Positions 25,828 to 33,891 of a stretch of DNA of 64,000 nucleotides are shown piece after piece; the first letter of the stretch is position 1, and each line of letters opens with the position of its first letter. The position numbers were made by a program, and so were the translations under genes. The notes below the pieces were generated by a model. That model was given only the letters and a program-made list of their open reading frames with translations, did no database searches and had not been told where the DNA came from. The DNA lies in assembly GCA_963704535.1 (NCBI GenBank), contig OY969916.1, positions 10,230,001-10,294,000 on the forward strand, written 5' to 3'. This DNA comes from G963704535 sp963704535. Its GTDB lineage: Bacteria > Chloroflexota > Chloroflexia > Chloroflexales > Roseiflexaceae.

Positions 25828-26709
25828 CTAACTTTTTACGATCTCGGCCTGGTTGTCGAGTCGCTGCGGCAGCGATGGGGCCGGTCGCTGAACCGGCTCT
25901 GGCGGCGACGGCGGAGGGATGGACATGCTGCCGTTGCTGCCGTGAATCGCCGCCATGCGATCCATAAAGACCTTGATCGTATCCACCGGCAGCGGGAAGA
26001 TAATCGTGCTGTTCTTCTCGACGGCGATCTCGGTCAGCGTCTGGAGGTAGCGAAGCTGGAGCGTGACCGGCTCTTTGGCGATCACGTCGGCGGCCAGGGC
26101 CAGCATCTTGGAAGCCTCGAACTCGCCCGCGGCGTGGATGATCTTGGCGCGTTTCTCGCGCTCGGCCTCGGCTTGCTTGGCCATTGCCCGCTGCATCGTC
26201 TGCGGCAGCTCGACATCCTTGACCTCGACAATCGTGACTTTGACGCCCCATGGCTCGGTCTGCTCGTCGATAATCTTCTGCAGGCGCTCGTTGAGTTGCT
26301 CGCGCCGCGCCAGCAGCGTATCCAGGTCGACCTGGCCAACCCCACTCCGCAGGGTCGTCTGGGCGATCTGCAATGTCGCGCGGATGTAGTCCACGACCTT
26401 GACGATCGCCCAGTCCGGGTTCACAACCATGAAGTAGAGCACCGCGTTGACTTTGATTGTCACATTATCGAGCGTGATCACCTCCTGCGCCGGCACGTCC
26501 AGCGTGATCACGCGCGTATCGACCCGCACCATGCGCTCGACGATCGGGATGAGGAAAAACAGGCCCGGCCCGCGCGCGCCGACCAGCCGCCCCAGCCGGA
26601 ACACCACGCCACGCTCGTACTCCGGCACGATCTTGATCGCCGACATGAAGATCATCAGCATCAGAAAGAGGATCACCGCGAACCCCACGAAAAGGGCACC
26701 AAATGGCAT
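25828..26709 (-). CDS. SPFH/stomatin-family membrane protein (slipin)
   Basis: 293 residues: an N-terminal membrane segment (about 5-27), then an SPFH domain with EYERGVVFRLGRL, GPGLFFLIPIVE, VRVDTRVITLDVP and the long helix AMAKQAEAEREKRAKII, and a Pro-rich tail. Slipins form membrane microdomain oligomers and often modulate a NfeD-type protease, but no nfeD is adjacent. The insertion sequence at 26727 starts 18 bp upstream of its ATG, leaving the AGGAG site but cutting it from its original promoter. Confidence 0.9.
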   Translation of the reverse strand: MPFGALFVGFAVILFLMLMIFMSAIKIVPEYERGVVFRLGRLVGARGPGLFFLIPIVERMVRVDTRVITLDVPAQEVITLDNVTIKVNAVLYFMVVNPDWAIVKVVDYIRATLQIAQTTLRSGVGQVDLDTLLARREQLNERLQKIIDEQTEPWGVKVTIVEVKDVELPQTMQRAMAKQAEAEREKRAKIIHAAGEFEASKMLALAADVIAKEPVTLQLRYLQTLTEIAVEKNSTIIFPLPVDTIKVFMDRMAAIHGSNGSMSIPPPSPPEPVQRPAPSLPQRLDNQAEIVKS

Positions 26710-26726
26710 GACGTGCTCCTTACTTA

Positions 26727-28377
26727 GACAAGGTTCATAGGTACTTTACAGTTCGGCATCATGCCGCCAGGGTCTTGGCAGGCGCCACCGTAGGCCTGAC
26801 CTCCTCAGGGGGCGGGTAGCCAAGTGCCACCAGCCAGTCTGTCGGCGCAGAGAGCATCCCGCTCAAATGCAGTGGACTCTTACCTTTATGCACACCGCGA
26901 GTGAACACTCGATGATTATGCCAGACCGCTATCAACGCCAACAGCCCATTCGACAAGCTGCGATGCACCGCCAGATGTGGTCGCAGGATCGAGTGGTAGC
27001 GCTCGACCGCGCTCGATACCCGCACTGCCTGCTCCCAACTCTTCCACAGCACCCGCGCCGCTACTCGCCAGCTCTCCGGCACTGCCGCCAGCACCTGCTC
27101 CGTGTTCCAGCCCAATTCTCGCCGATGCAGCCAAGCCCAGCCCAGCAGTGCTTGGTGTGTGTGTGGCAACACGGTTTGCAGATCGTGCTGAACCTGCGCC
27201 ACTTGTGGCACGAAGGTCAGCATCTCTGGCAGCCTGTCAACGAGCAGTGCCTGCAAGCGCTGCACCTGTGCAAGCTGTGGTGCAGGCGCCTGCTCTGCCA
27301 GTTCGCCAATCAGGCTCAACACAACATCGACTTCGGCTTGGCGCATCAAAGCCGAGAGCAAGCCACGCCCGTCCAGCACCACCACCTCCAGCAACCGATG
27401 CAGTTCGCCCATCAGATAGTTCAGCGCACCAAGCAGTTGCTCGGCTGCTGCCAGCTCCTGAGTATGAGCGCTCAGATCAGTCTTGGGGCACCTTCCCAGC
27501 GGACGCTTGCCAGCCGCGATGCGCGCGGCTTGGCGCTCGACCACCGCAGTCTGAGCTTTGAGGGTGCGCAGTTGCTTTTTCAGCCGCCCCAGCAGTTGCG
27601 AACAAGAGTGCAGCACATGCCATTGGTCAGCTTGGAGTGGCAGATCGGGAGTGACAGTGCGACAGGCGGCCAGGCAGGCCGCGCCACCATCCAGCACAAC
27701 TCGATCCCAGCGCAAGCCACGCTCTTCAAGCTCCCACAAGACCAAGATCCAACTCTCAGTGTCAACGGGGAGCGGTCCCACGCTGGTCCAGACCACGCCA
27801 GAGTGAACATCAACCACATTGAGAATGGCGCCACGACGGTCGTTGGCGTAGATTTCGTCCAAGGCCAGCGCACGAGTGGAGCAGGGCAGATTGGTTTGCA
27901 TCCAAGAGAGCGCACGCTGAGAGGCTTGCTGGAGTATCGAGCAGATCGTGGCCAAGCTGATGCCCTGCTCGGTCAGGGTGCGCAGACACGTTTGAATGCC
28001 ACGCTCAGAAGCGTGACCATGAACGAGCACGGTCAAGACTTGGCGTTCGAGCGAGATAGGAGTGGCATCAGGTGGAGAGGCTGGCTCAAAGGCGGTAAGC
28101 AGGGCCTGCTGGGCGCGCTGACGCCAGGCGTACAAGGTCGGGCGCGAGATGTTGTGCTCACGGCTGAGGCGAGTAATCAGGCCATACTGAGTAGGATGAG
28201 CCAGCATTTCGGCACTCCATTGCGCCCGCTGTTCGGGCGTGCTAGGATGTGTGTGAACCATTGGTTCCTCCCTGGTGACTGGTTGGTTGTGACATTTCAA
28301 CCATACCACCAGGGAGTTGTTTTGTCAGTAGGTTCGAGCAGAGTGTAAAGTCAGATTGGCCCTTCTGAAACCTTGTC
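26727..28377 (-). mobile_element. complete insertion sequence, 1.65 kb, TTA target duplication
   Basis: Terminal inverted repeats begin GACAAGGTT at both ends, with a second shared block ACTTTACA further in. TTA flanks each side (26724-26726 and 28378-28380). The element carries one transposase gene. Its ends match the ends of short family A hairpin elements in this window, so it is the likely mobilising partner. The IS family is not identified. Confidence 0.75.
26759..28261 (-). CDS. DDE-type transposase
   Basis: 500 residues from ATG 28261, which follows GGGAGGAACCA; a longer frame to 28309 lacks a site. An N-terminal helix-turn-helix (ITRLSREHNISRPTLYAWRQ) precedes a core with acidic candidates in ALDEIYAND, VVLDGGAA and SSAVERYHSILRP, fitting a D-D-E catalytic triad. 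The frame is intact, so the element may be active. It is longer than IS5-type transposases, and I could not assign the family. Confidence 0.8.
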   Translation of the reverse strand: MVHTHPSTPEQRAQWSAEMLAHPTQYGLITRLSREHNISRPTLYAWRQRAQQALLTAFEPASPPDATPISLERQVLTVLVHGHASERGIQTCLRTLTEQGISLATICSILQQASQRALSWMQTNLPCSTRALALDEIYANDRRGAILNVVDVHSGVVWTSVGPLPVDTESWILVLWELEERGLRWDRVVLDGGAACLAACRTVTPDLPLQADQWHVLHSCSQLLGRLKKQLRTLKAQTAVVERQAARIAAGKRPLGRCPKTDLSAHTQELAAAEQLLGALNYLMGELHRLLEVVVLDGRGLLSALMRQAEVDVVLSLIGELAEQAPAPQLAQVQRLQALLVDRLPEMLTFVPQVAQVQHDLQTVLPHTHQALLGWAWLHRRELGWNTEQVLAAVPESWRVAARVLWKSWEQAVRVSSAVERYHSILRPHLAVHRSLSNGLLALIAVWHNHRVFTRGVHKGKSPLHLSGMLSAPTDWLVALGYPPPEEVRPTVAPAKTLAA

Positions 28378-28380
28378 TTA

Positions 28381-28447
28381 GAGCCTATCCCAAAACCGCA
28401 TCCTGAGTAGGCGTAGCCGTATCGAAGGACAGTTTTGGGATCGGCTC
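28381..28447. mobile_element. 67-bp miniature element (family E) with TTA target duplication
   Basis: Ends GAGCCTATCCCAAAACCG and CAGTTTTGGGATCGGCTC are inverted repeats. TTA lies on both sides; the left TTA is also the right duplication of the insertion sequence, so the two elements share one target. Confidence 0.7.
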
Positions 28448-28514
28448 TTAATCGAACCGCGTGTCTATATCAGCGCCTGTTGGCTGAACAACCAATCCGT
28501 CGCTTGGACCAGCG

Positions 28515-28600
28515 TAGCAGGGTGGCGTCGGAGCGGGTAGCGGGGAGAATCTGCCTGCGCTGTCAGGATATACCTGACAGTGTGGGGTAAGTCAGTAGCG
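28515..28600. promoter_or_regulatory. dispersed regulatory repeat, copy 5
   Basis: Near-copy of 25141-25222, here with a perfect dyad TGTCAGG-ATATA-CCTGACA and then GTGTGGGG. It lies upstream of the HlyIII-like gene. Between it and 28742 there is only a 9-codon reading frame with GAGGAG and a G-rich palindrome fragment. Confidence 0.5.
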
Positions 28601-28742
28601 TAGCACCGCTTGCCGGTTGCTGCATATAGTCAGTCGGTGTGGCGGCGCCGGATTCTGCACATGAGGAGTATAATGGTCCAGTTGTGGAAAAGAGGGGATT
28701 GAGGCGGCGGTCCTCTCCATCTCTCCCACTCACACTATCTAA

Positions 28743-28839
28743 GAAACTGTTTGAAAGGGGGAGTTTGAGGGCCGCCCCTCAAGAATCCCCTTTCCACCAC
28801 GGATCGTAGGCGAGACAATTGCCCTTTTCAAACAGTTTA
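28743..28839. mobile_element. MITE (family B), 97 bp, with TAA target duplication
   Basis: Ends GAAACTGTTTGAAAGGGGG and CCCTTTTCAAACAGTTTA are inverted repeats; TAA flanks both (28740-28742, 28840-28842). The right TAA contributes to the AAGGAG ribosome site of the next gene. Confidence 0.75.
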
Positions 28840-28855
28840 TAAGGAGTAAGATCAC

Positions 28856-29566
28856 ATGATACAGCATAGAGAACGGCCATCTGAACCCGGACCAACTACC
28901 ACGACGGTGGCGGGTCGGCAAGGACCGAAGCCGCTGCTGCGCGGCTGGTTTCACGTCGTTGGAGCGCTCGGAGCGCTGGCCACAACGATTGGCCTGCTGG
29001 TGCGAACATACCACGATCTTCCGCGCTTTCTTTCGCTGCTGATCTTTGGCCTGAGTATGATCGTCCTCTACCTGGTCAGCGCGATCTATCACCTCGGCAA
29101 CTGGCAGGGACGCCGGTACACGATCCTGCGCGCGTTCGATCACGCCAACATCTTTCTGTTCATCGCTGGGGCCTACACTCCTATCTGTGTCAACCTGCTG
29201 ACGGGCTGGACGCGCACAGCAATACTGGTCGTGATCTGGCTCCTGGCGCTGGTGGGGATGGGCTGCTCGGTCCTGACCCTGCGTATGCCGCGCTGGGTCG
29301 TGATTCTGCTGTACATCGGGATGGGCTGGATCTCGCTCATTCTGTTGCCGCAGGTGGTGCAGGCCGTGTCGTTGCAACCAGTGCTGCTGCTGCTTGTCGG
29401 CGGTCTCCTGTACACAATCGGAGCGGTCATCTACGCGCTGCGCCGGCCGAACCCATTCCCGCGTTTCTTCGGCTTTCACGAGATCTTCCACCTGTTCGTG
29501 ATCGGCGGAACGGTGGCGATTGCCGTCATGATCTGGGTCTGGGTTGTGCCATTTCCGCGCGGCTGA
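28856..29566 (+). CDS. HlyIII/PAQR-family membrane protein
   Basis: 236 residues with seven predicted membrane segments after a hydrophilic N-terminal 25. The zinc-site pattern of the family is present: S75-x3-H79 (SAIYH), D95 in FDHANIFLFIAGAYTP, and H208-x3-H212 (GFHEIFHLFVIGG). PAQR proteins are thought to act as metal-dependent membrane hydrolases; bacterial members affect membrane lipid homeostasis. AAGGAG lies 9 bp before the ATG, directly at the end of a MITE, so native upstream signals may have been displaced. Confidence 0.9.
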   Translation: MIQHRERPSEPGPTTTTVAGRQGPKPLLRGWFHVVGALGALATTIGLLVRTYHDLPRFLSLLIFGLSMIVLYLVSAIYHLGNWQGRRYTILRAFDHANIFLFIAGAYTPICVNLLTGWTRTAILVVIWLLALVGMGCSVLTLRMPRWVVILLYIGMGWISLILLPQVVQAVSLQPVLLLLVGGLLYTIGAVIYALRRPNPFPRFFGFHEIFHLFVIGGTVAIAVMIWVWVVPFPRG

Positions 29567-29585
29567 ATGGGAAATTTCGCAGCGC

Positions 29586-29614
29586 TTGCATACACGCCGG
29601 ATATGTGGTATGCT
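29586..29614 (+). promoter_or_regulatory. promoter for the zinc-ribbon gene
   Basis: TTGCAT, 17-bp spacer, TATGCT (29609-29614), with the extended TGTGG before the -10 as in the elements at 20489 and 31026. A leader of about 230 nt follows and contains a repeat element. Confidence 0.5.
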
Positions 29615-29735
29615 GCGCGGCAAGTTCAACTGGTTTGGTTCTGACGAGTTGCTTCAGATCCTCCTGTCCCACCAGGATGTTCTCCTTCACTCAACGTTTC
29701 CCAAGCCACTGGGCACCGTACCTGGTTTGAGTGGG

Positions 29736-29830
29736 CCATTTGTGGGAAAGCGTGGGCCTGGGGAGGCTGGTACCCGCTGGGTGCCTCCTCAAAACCACTC
29801 CCTCCACAGATTGTGGTCATACTCATCTGG
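29736..29830. repeat. palindromic G-rich element, relative of 1419-1512
   Basis: Begins GAGTGGGCCATTTGTGGG and ends CCACAGATTGTGGTCATACTC. The central GGGGAGGC / GCCTCCTC hairpin lies in the leader of the downstream gene. Confidence 0.45.
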
Positions 29831-29851
29831 TTTTATCGAAGGAGGCGAGCG

Positions 29852-30226
29852 ATGAGCTACGCAGACAAGACGCTCACATGCCAGGATTGTGGGACGGAGT
29901 TCGCATTTACGGCCGGCGAGCAGGAGTTCTACGCGCAGAAGGGCTTCAGCAATGAGCCCTCACGCTGCCCTTCGTGCCGCCAGCAGCGCAAGGCATCCGG
30001 CGGCGGGCGCGGCGGCTATAGTGGGGGGGACCGCGACAGCTACGGCAGCGGTGGTGGTGGCGGCGGTGGCCGCAGCAGCTACAGCAGCGGCCCGCGCGAG
30101 ATGCACACCGTGACCTGCGCGTCGTGTGGCAAGGATGCCCAGGTACCGTTCGTGCCGCGTGGCGATAAGCCGGTCTACTGCTCGGATTGCTTTCAGCAGC
30201 AGCGACGATCCAACAGCCGCTGGTAA
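29852..30226 (+). CDS. double zinc-ribbon protein with Gly-rich linker
   Basis: 124 residues; ATG 29852 follows AAGGAGG. The N-terminal ribbon has CQDCG and CPSCR around a FYAQKGFSNEP motif, and the C-terminal ribbon has CASCG and CSDC. Between them is a Gly/Ser/Tyr/Arg-rich linker that resembles RGG-type nucleic-acid-binding tails. Proteins of this arrangement are common in Chloroflexota and are annotated only as zinc-ribbon proteins; RNA binding is an inference. Confidence 0.85.
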   Translation: MSYADKTLTCQDCGTEFAFTAGEQEFYAQKGFSNEPSRCPSCRQQRKASGGGRGGYSGGDRDSYGSGGGGGGGRSSYSSGPREMHTVTCASCGKDAQVPFVPRGDKPVYCSDCFQQQRRSNSRW

Positions 30227-30254
30227 TCTGACCAAACGGTCGTGTTGGACCACT

Positions 30255-30296
30255 AATCAAAGCGGCCTGTGCTTATAAGCACAGGCCGCTTTGATT
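30255..30296. terminator. perfect 42-bp palindrome
   Basis: A 21-bp arm starting AATCAAAGCGGCCTGTGC meets its exact complement with no required loop bases. It lies 28 bp after the zinc-ribbon gene and before the convergent 90-residue gene, so it can terminate both strands. Confidence 0.75.
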
Positions 30297-30327
30297 CCTG
30301 ACCCCTCATGCTTTGGTACAGTCCCTG

Positions 30328-30600
30328 TTAAGCGCTCGGCGTGATCCGCATGATTGAGGTGTCGCCGACAAGGTCCAGAAGGATCGTTTGGTCGATGCCA
30401 TCGATCGGGTGATCAAGCATGACCTGTGCGACGGCGATAACCTTGCTGAATTGCCATTGATCTTCGGCGGCGAGCCAAGCAACCTGGAGTGCGCTCGTGG
30501 CGAGTGCGCCCCGGCGGTCGAGGTATGCCGACTGCGCAACTGCGACGAGGCGTTCGAAGCGCCAGTGCTGGCGTTCGCTCACTGTGCGCGATTTACTCAT
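30328..30600 (-). CDS. hypothetical protein (90 aa)
   Basis: Starts at ATG 30600 with a weak AGGG site. The helical sequence (QHWRFERLVAVAQSAYLDRR ... WLAAEDQWQFSKVIAVAQVM) repeats the words VAVAQ and resembles a small alpha-helical scaffold. No family recognised. It follows the 76-residue gene by 47 bp. Confidence 0.5.
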   Translation of the reverse strand: MSKSRTVSERQHWRFERLVAVAQSAYLDRRGALATSALQVAWLAAEDQWQFSKVIAVAQVMLDHPIDGIDQTILLDLVGDTSIMRITPSA

Positions 30601-30647
30601 TGAAGGTGCCCTTATTGTGCATGCCGACCAATACCGGGCGCACTGAT

Positions 30648-30878
30648 CTACCGCTCCGACCGATCGTCCAGGGTATCCGACAGCACATTCCGCGCATGGG
30701 CATGTTCAGTGATCATTGCCTGGACCGTCTGGGAGTGCGCTGCTCGCTCATCCGCCGGCAGTGCCGCGACCTTTGCCCGTAGGTCAGATAGTGAGCGGTC
30801 GAGAGTATCGACGCGCTTCTGCGCCTCGGCCCGCGTTACCGGGAGCAGGCGTATGCGTAACCAGTGGAGCCAGCCCAT
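30648..30878 (-). CDS. hypothetical coiled-coil protein (76 aa)
   Basis: ATG 30878 follows AGGAGGGG. A short hydrophobic start (MGWLHWLRIRLLPV) precedes a heptad-like helix (AQKRVDTLDRSLSDLRAKV). No family recognised. The promoter-like element at 30949-30965 points toward it. Confidence 0.6.
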   Translation of the reverse strand: MGWLHWLRIRLLPVTRAEAQKRVDTLDRSLSDLRAKVAALPADERAAHSQTVQAMITEHAHARNVLSDTLDDRSER

Positions 30879-30948
30879 AATTGCCCCTCCCTGTGATTGG
30901 GCACAATACCCGGTGCGAATGCGTAGGATGTCGCGGGGAATATTCGTC

Positions 30949-31041
30949 GTCAGTATATCACAGATATCCTATCAATGCGGCGCGGGCGCTGTGGAGTGAC
31001 GAACGACGCACCGCACACCCGGGGTATGTGTGGTATACTGA
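30949..31041. promoter_or_regulatory. second divergent pair of TGTG(G/A)TATACT promoter-like elements
   Basis: Minus copy ATCTGTGATATACTGAC (complement of 30949-30965) faces the 76-residue gene. Plus copy ATGTGTGGTATACTGA (31026-31041) faces sufB. The flanks GGATGTCG and TTCGTCGTCAGTATA also match the pair at 20414. 31042-31338 shows no gene. Confidence 0.5.
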
Positions 31042-31338
31042 TGCGTACCACATCCGTACGCCGTCCATCAACTCTGCTCCCCGAGTGACGCACTCGACCC
31101 AATCGCCCAGCGCCTGATTAGCACCCAAGCGGTTCGCGATAGCCAGGGCCGCCATGCAGCGCATGGGTTCCATCCAGGTCATCGCCGACGATCACAGGCG
31201 AGAGAACGACTGCCGTGAGCACGCCATGTGGCCGGCGAATGCGGGCCGAGTTGGTATTTGCCTGGCCGATACAGTTTCCTATTCTTGCCCTTGTGTTCAC
31301 TGTGGCGCGGTGTGCCATGCGTCGCACGTGGTCACATA

Positions 31339-31453
31339 GACAAGGTTCTGTCGTACTTTACAGTTCTGGGAAAAAAGGGGGTTTGAGGGGGCTGCCCTTC
31401 AGTCTTCCCCCACTCACTTTGTAAAGGAGAACGGCATCAGCCGAAACCTTGTC
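31339..31453. mobile_element. MITE (family A), 115 bp
   Basis: Begins GACAAGGTTCTG and ends CCGAAACCTTGTC. The left interior CTTTACAGTTCTGGGAAAAA matches the tandem array at 11364-11604. Flanks are ATA and TTA. It lies between the sufB promoter candidate and the gene. Confidence 0.7.
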
Positions 31454-31476
31454 TTACTATCATATGAGGAGTTAGC

Positions 31477-32892
31477 ATGGCAGTTCAAGCGATGAATTTT
31501 GGATTCGATTACGCTCAGTACGGCTTCCGCGACGAAGAGAAGTACGTCTTCAAGTCGGGCAAGGGGCTCAACGAGCAGGTTGTGCGCGAGCTGTCGGGCA
31601 TGAAGGGCGAGCCGGAATGGATGCTCAAGCGCCGCTTGCAGGCGCTCGAGATCTTCCGCAAGAAGCCGATACCGCTTCAGGGCGCGTGGGCCAATGAGAA
31701 GTTGGCCGAACTCGATTACGACAACATCCACTACTTCGTGCGCGCCGGCGACAAGCCGCAGACCGATTGGGACGCCGTGCCGGTTGAGATCAAGAACACC
31801 TTCGAGCGGCTGGGCATCCCCGAGGCCGAGCGCAAGTTCCTGGCCGGCGTGGGCGCCCAGTACGAGTCCGAGGTGGTCTACCACTCGCTGCGCGAGGAGT
31901 GGTCCAAGCTTGGTGTGGTGTTCCTCGACACCGACTCAGCCCTGAAAGAGTACCCGGAGCTGTTCAAGCAGTACTTCGGCACGATCGTGCCCTCGGCCGA
32001 TAACAAGTACGCCGCGCTCAACACGGCGGTCTGGTCGGGCGGCTCGTTCGTGTATGTGCCCAAGGGCGTCCAGGTCGATATCCCCCTCCAGGCCTACTTC
32101 CGCATCAATGCCGAGAATATGGGCCAGTTTGAACGCACAATGATCATCGTTGAGGAGGGCGCCTCGGTTCAGTATATCGAAGGCTGTACCGCGCCGGTCT
32201 ACTCGACCAACTCGCTGCACTCGGCGGTGGTCGAGATCATTGTCAAGAAGGGCGCGAAGTGCCGCTACACCACCATCCAGAACTGGTCGAACAATATCTT
32301 CAACTTGGTCACCAAGCGGGCTGTGGCGTACGAAGAGGCCAGCATGGAGTGGGTGGACGGCAATATTGGCTCACGGTTGACCATGAAGTACCCGTCGGTG
32401 TACCTGATGGGCCGCGGCGCCAGGGGCGAGGTGCTCTCGGTGGCCTACGCCGGCAAGGGCCAGCACCAGGACGCCGGGGCCAAAATGATCCACATCGCGC
32501 CGGACACAACCAGCCGGATCACCAATAAGTCGGTCTCGAAGGACGGTGGCAAGACCACCTACCGTGGGTTGGTCAAGGTCGCCCCAGGCGCCACCGGCTC
32601 GCGGATCAACGTCAACTGTGACGCGCTGATCCTGGACGAGCGCTCGCACTCGGATACCATCCCGTATATCGAGGTCGAGGAGCAGCAGACCACGCTAGCA
32701 CACGAGGCGAGTGTTGGCCGGATCGGTGCGGAGCAGTTGTTCTACCTGATGAGCCGCGGTGTCAAGGAGTCGGACGCGATGTCGATGATCGTGCTGGGCT
32801 TCATGGAGCCATTCACCCGTGAGTTGCCGATGGAGTACGCGGTCGAGTTGAACCGGCTGATCCAGATGGAGATGGAAGGCTCAGTTGGCTAG
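31477..32892 (+). CDS. sufB: Fe-S cluster assembly scaffold SufB
   Basis: 471 residues, full length for the family. SufB is the scaffold of the SufBCD complex on which Fe-S clusters form, using sulfur from SufS/SufE and the SufC ATPase. Typical stretches are AVWSGGSFVYVPKGVQ, EGCTAPVY (with the conserved Cys), QNWSNNIFNLVTKR and RSHSDTIPYIEV. ATG 31477 follows GAGGAG. No sufC, sufD or sufS lies nearby, so the operon is split. Confidence 0.95.
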   Translation: MAVQAMNFGFDYAQYGFRDEEKYVFKSGKGLNEQVVRELSGMKGEPEWMLKRRLQALEIFRKKPIPLQGAWANEKLAELDYDNIHYFVRAGDKPQTDWDAVPVEIKNTFERLGIPEAERKFLAGVGAQYESEVVYHSLREEWSKLGVVFLDTDSALKEYPELFKQYFGTIVPSADNKYAALNTAVWSGGSFVYVPKGVQVDIPLQAYFRINAENMGQFERTMIIVEEGASVQYIEGCTAPVYSTNSLHSAVVEIIVKKGAKCRYTTIQNWSNNIFNLVTKRAVAYEEASMEWVDGNIGSRLTMKYPSVYLMGRGARGEVLSVAYAGKGQHQDAGAKMIHIAPDTTSRITNKSVSKDGGKTTYRGLVKVAPGATGSRINVNCDALILDERSHSDTIPYIEVEEQQTTLAHEASVGRIGAEQLFYLMSRGVKESDAMSMIVLGFMEPFTRELPMEYAVELNRLIQMEMEGSVG

Positions 32893-32950
32893 GGCGCAGG
32901 TGTGATCGCTGAACTTTTCAAATAGTCTCTAAGCGAGTGGATGAGAGGGT

Positions 32951-33163
32951 ATGAAAAATCGCCAAACACGTGTCCAGCGACAAGGACAAATCTACCGTTT
33001 TTCGGTAACAGAGACCGACTACGCCGCATTTATCTGGCAGGATGGCAAGCAGTTTTATGGGCGGATCGAAGGCAATCCGCAGGTGCCGCACTGTAGCGCG
33101 CGTACCGCGCTGGCAGTTCGCGATGCCCTCCAACTGTGGCTGACCACGCATGTCGTGGGGTAG
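32951..33163 (+). CDS. hypothetical protein (70 aa)
   Basis: ATG 32951 with a GAGAGG site, 58 bp after sufB across a family B repeat remnant (32911-32935). The sequence QGQIYRFSVTETDYAAFIWQ and the C-terminal VRDALQLWLTTHV suggest a small alpha/beta fold. No family recognised. Confidence 0.55.
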   Translation: MKNRQTRVQRQGQIYRFSVTETDYAAFIWQDGKQFYGRIEGNPQVPHCSARTALAVRDALQLWLTTHVVG

Positions 33164-33258
33164 CCATGGGAGAGTGGGCGGAAGGAGCAAGCCTGGCCTA
33201 ACCGCAGACCATCTTTGATGACCTGCCGGCCACCGCTGAAGACGCACCCACGCAATGA

Positions 33259-33292
33259 TATCAGCCGCCGGGTCATAACCCGGCGGCTGATA
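33259..33292. terminator. perfect 15-bp hairpin
   Basis: Arms TATCAGCCGCCGGGT and its complement with a 4-nt loop, about 20 bp before the next small gene's ATG. It is either a terminator for the upstream genes or a leader structure. Confidence 0.55.
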
Positions 33293-33310
33293 CTACGAAA
33301 GAGAACAGCC

Positions 33311-33538
33311 ATGGACAGGACAACCGCACAACTACAGGAGCGCGAACTCAACGTCGGGGAGCGGATCCAGATTCAGCAGGGGCGGCGGCCCATTCCTGAG
33401 CTTTTGGGCGAAGTGGGGACGGTGGTTGAGGTGTTCCGCGTGCCGCGCAGTTGCTGCCTCGTGCGCATTGACGGTGATCAGAATCACCAGCGTGAATGGT
33501 TTTTCTACCGCGACGAGATCGCGACCAGCGAAGCGTAA
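33311..33538 (+). CDS. hypothetical beta-barrel-like small protein (75 aa)
   Basis: ATG 33311 with AGAGAAC upstream. VGERIQIQQGR, LGEVGTVVEVFRVPRSCCLVRI and REWFFYRDEI alternate as in small SH3-like barrels. No family recognised. The next gene's ribosome site overlaps its stop. Confidence 0.6.
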   Translation: MDRTTAQLQERELNVGERIQIQQGRRPIPELLGEVGTVVEVFRVPRSCCLVRIDGDQNHQREWFFYRDEIATSEA

Positions 33539-33550
33539 TAGGAGGTTCCT

Positions 33551-33826
33551 TTGACACACCACACACCCCCACCAGGCCCATCTGACGGCCTCCGAACGCC
33601 ATGGTCCTGGTGCGGTCGCTGCGGGCGCGCCTACATGACCGGCACCGACCGCGTGATCCTGTTCACCTCAGATGCCCTCCACCCGCACCCGGCCACATTA
33701 AAGCTATGCCCCTATGAAGACTGTAGTGCCAGTACCAGGCGCCATGGGTGGCTGTGGGAGTCAATCCGGCTGAACCACCCCGAATACCCGGTACGGCCGG
33801 AGCGGAACGTCGTGTACGCGCGCTAA
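33551..33826 (+). CDS. small zinc-ribbon-like protein with TTG start (91 aa)
   Basis: AGGAGG precedes a TTG at 33551; no ATG fits. Cys pairs CGRCG and CPYEDC could bind zinc. It ends VRPERNVVYAR. No family recognised. It is probably co-transcribed with the 75-residue gene. Confidence 0.55.
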   Translation: MTHHTPPPGPSDGLRTPWSWCGRCGRAYMTGTDRVILFTSDALHPHPATLKLCPYEDCSASTRRHGWLWESIRLNHPEYPVRPERNVVYAR

Positions 33827-33891
33827 TCCCCCACGCCGCTGCCGGAATGACTGCTCACGCAATCGCTTGAATAAGAAGCAGGGTGCCGTGG

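Noticed and set aside
26867..28348. 493-residue plus-strand frame across the insertion sequence
   Set aside because: Antisense to a transposase with helix-turn-helix and DDE residues; Gln/His/Arg-rich.
28739..29629. 296-residue minus-strand frame over the HlyIII gene
   Set aside because: Gln/His/Arg-rich antisense frame that crosses a MITE; the sense strand has a full PAQR motif set.
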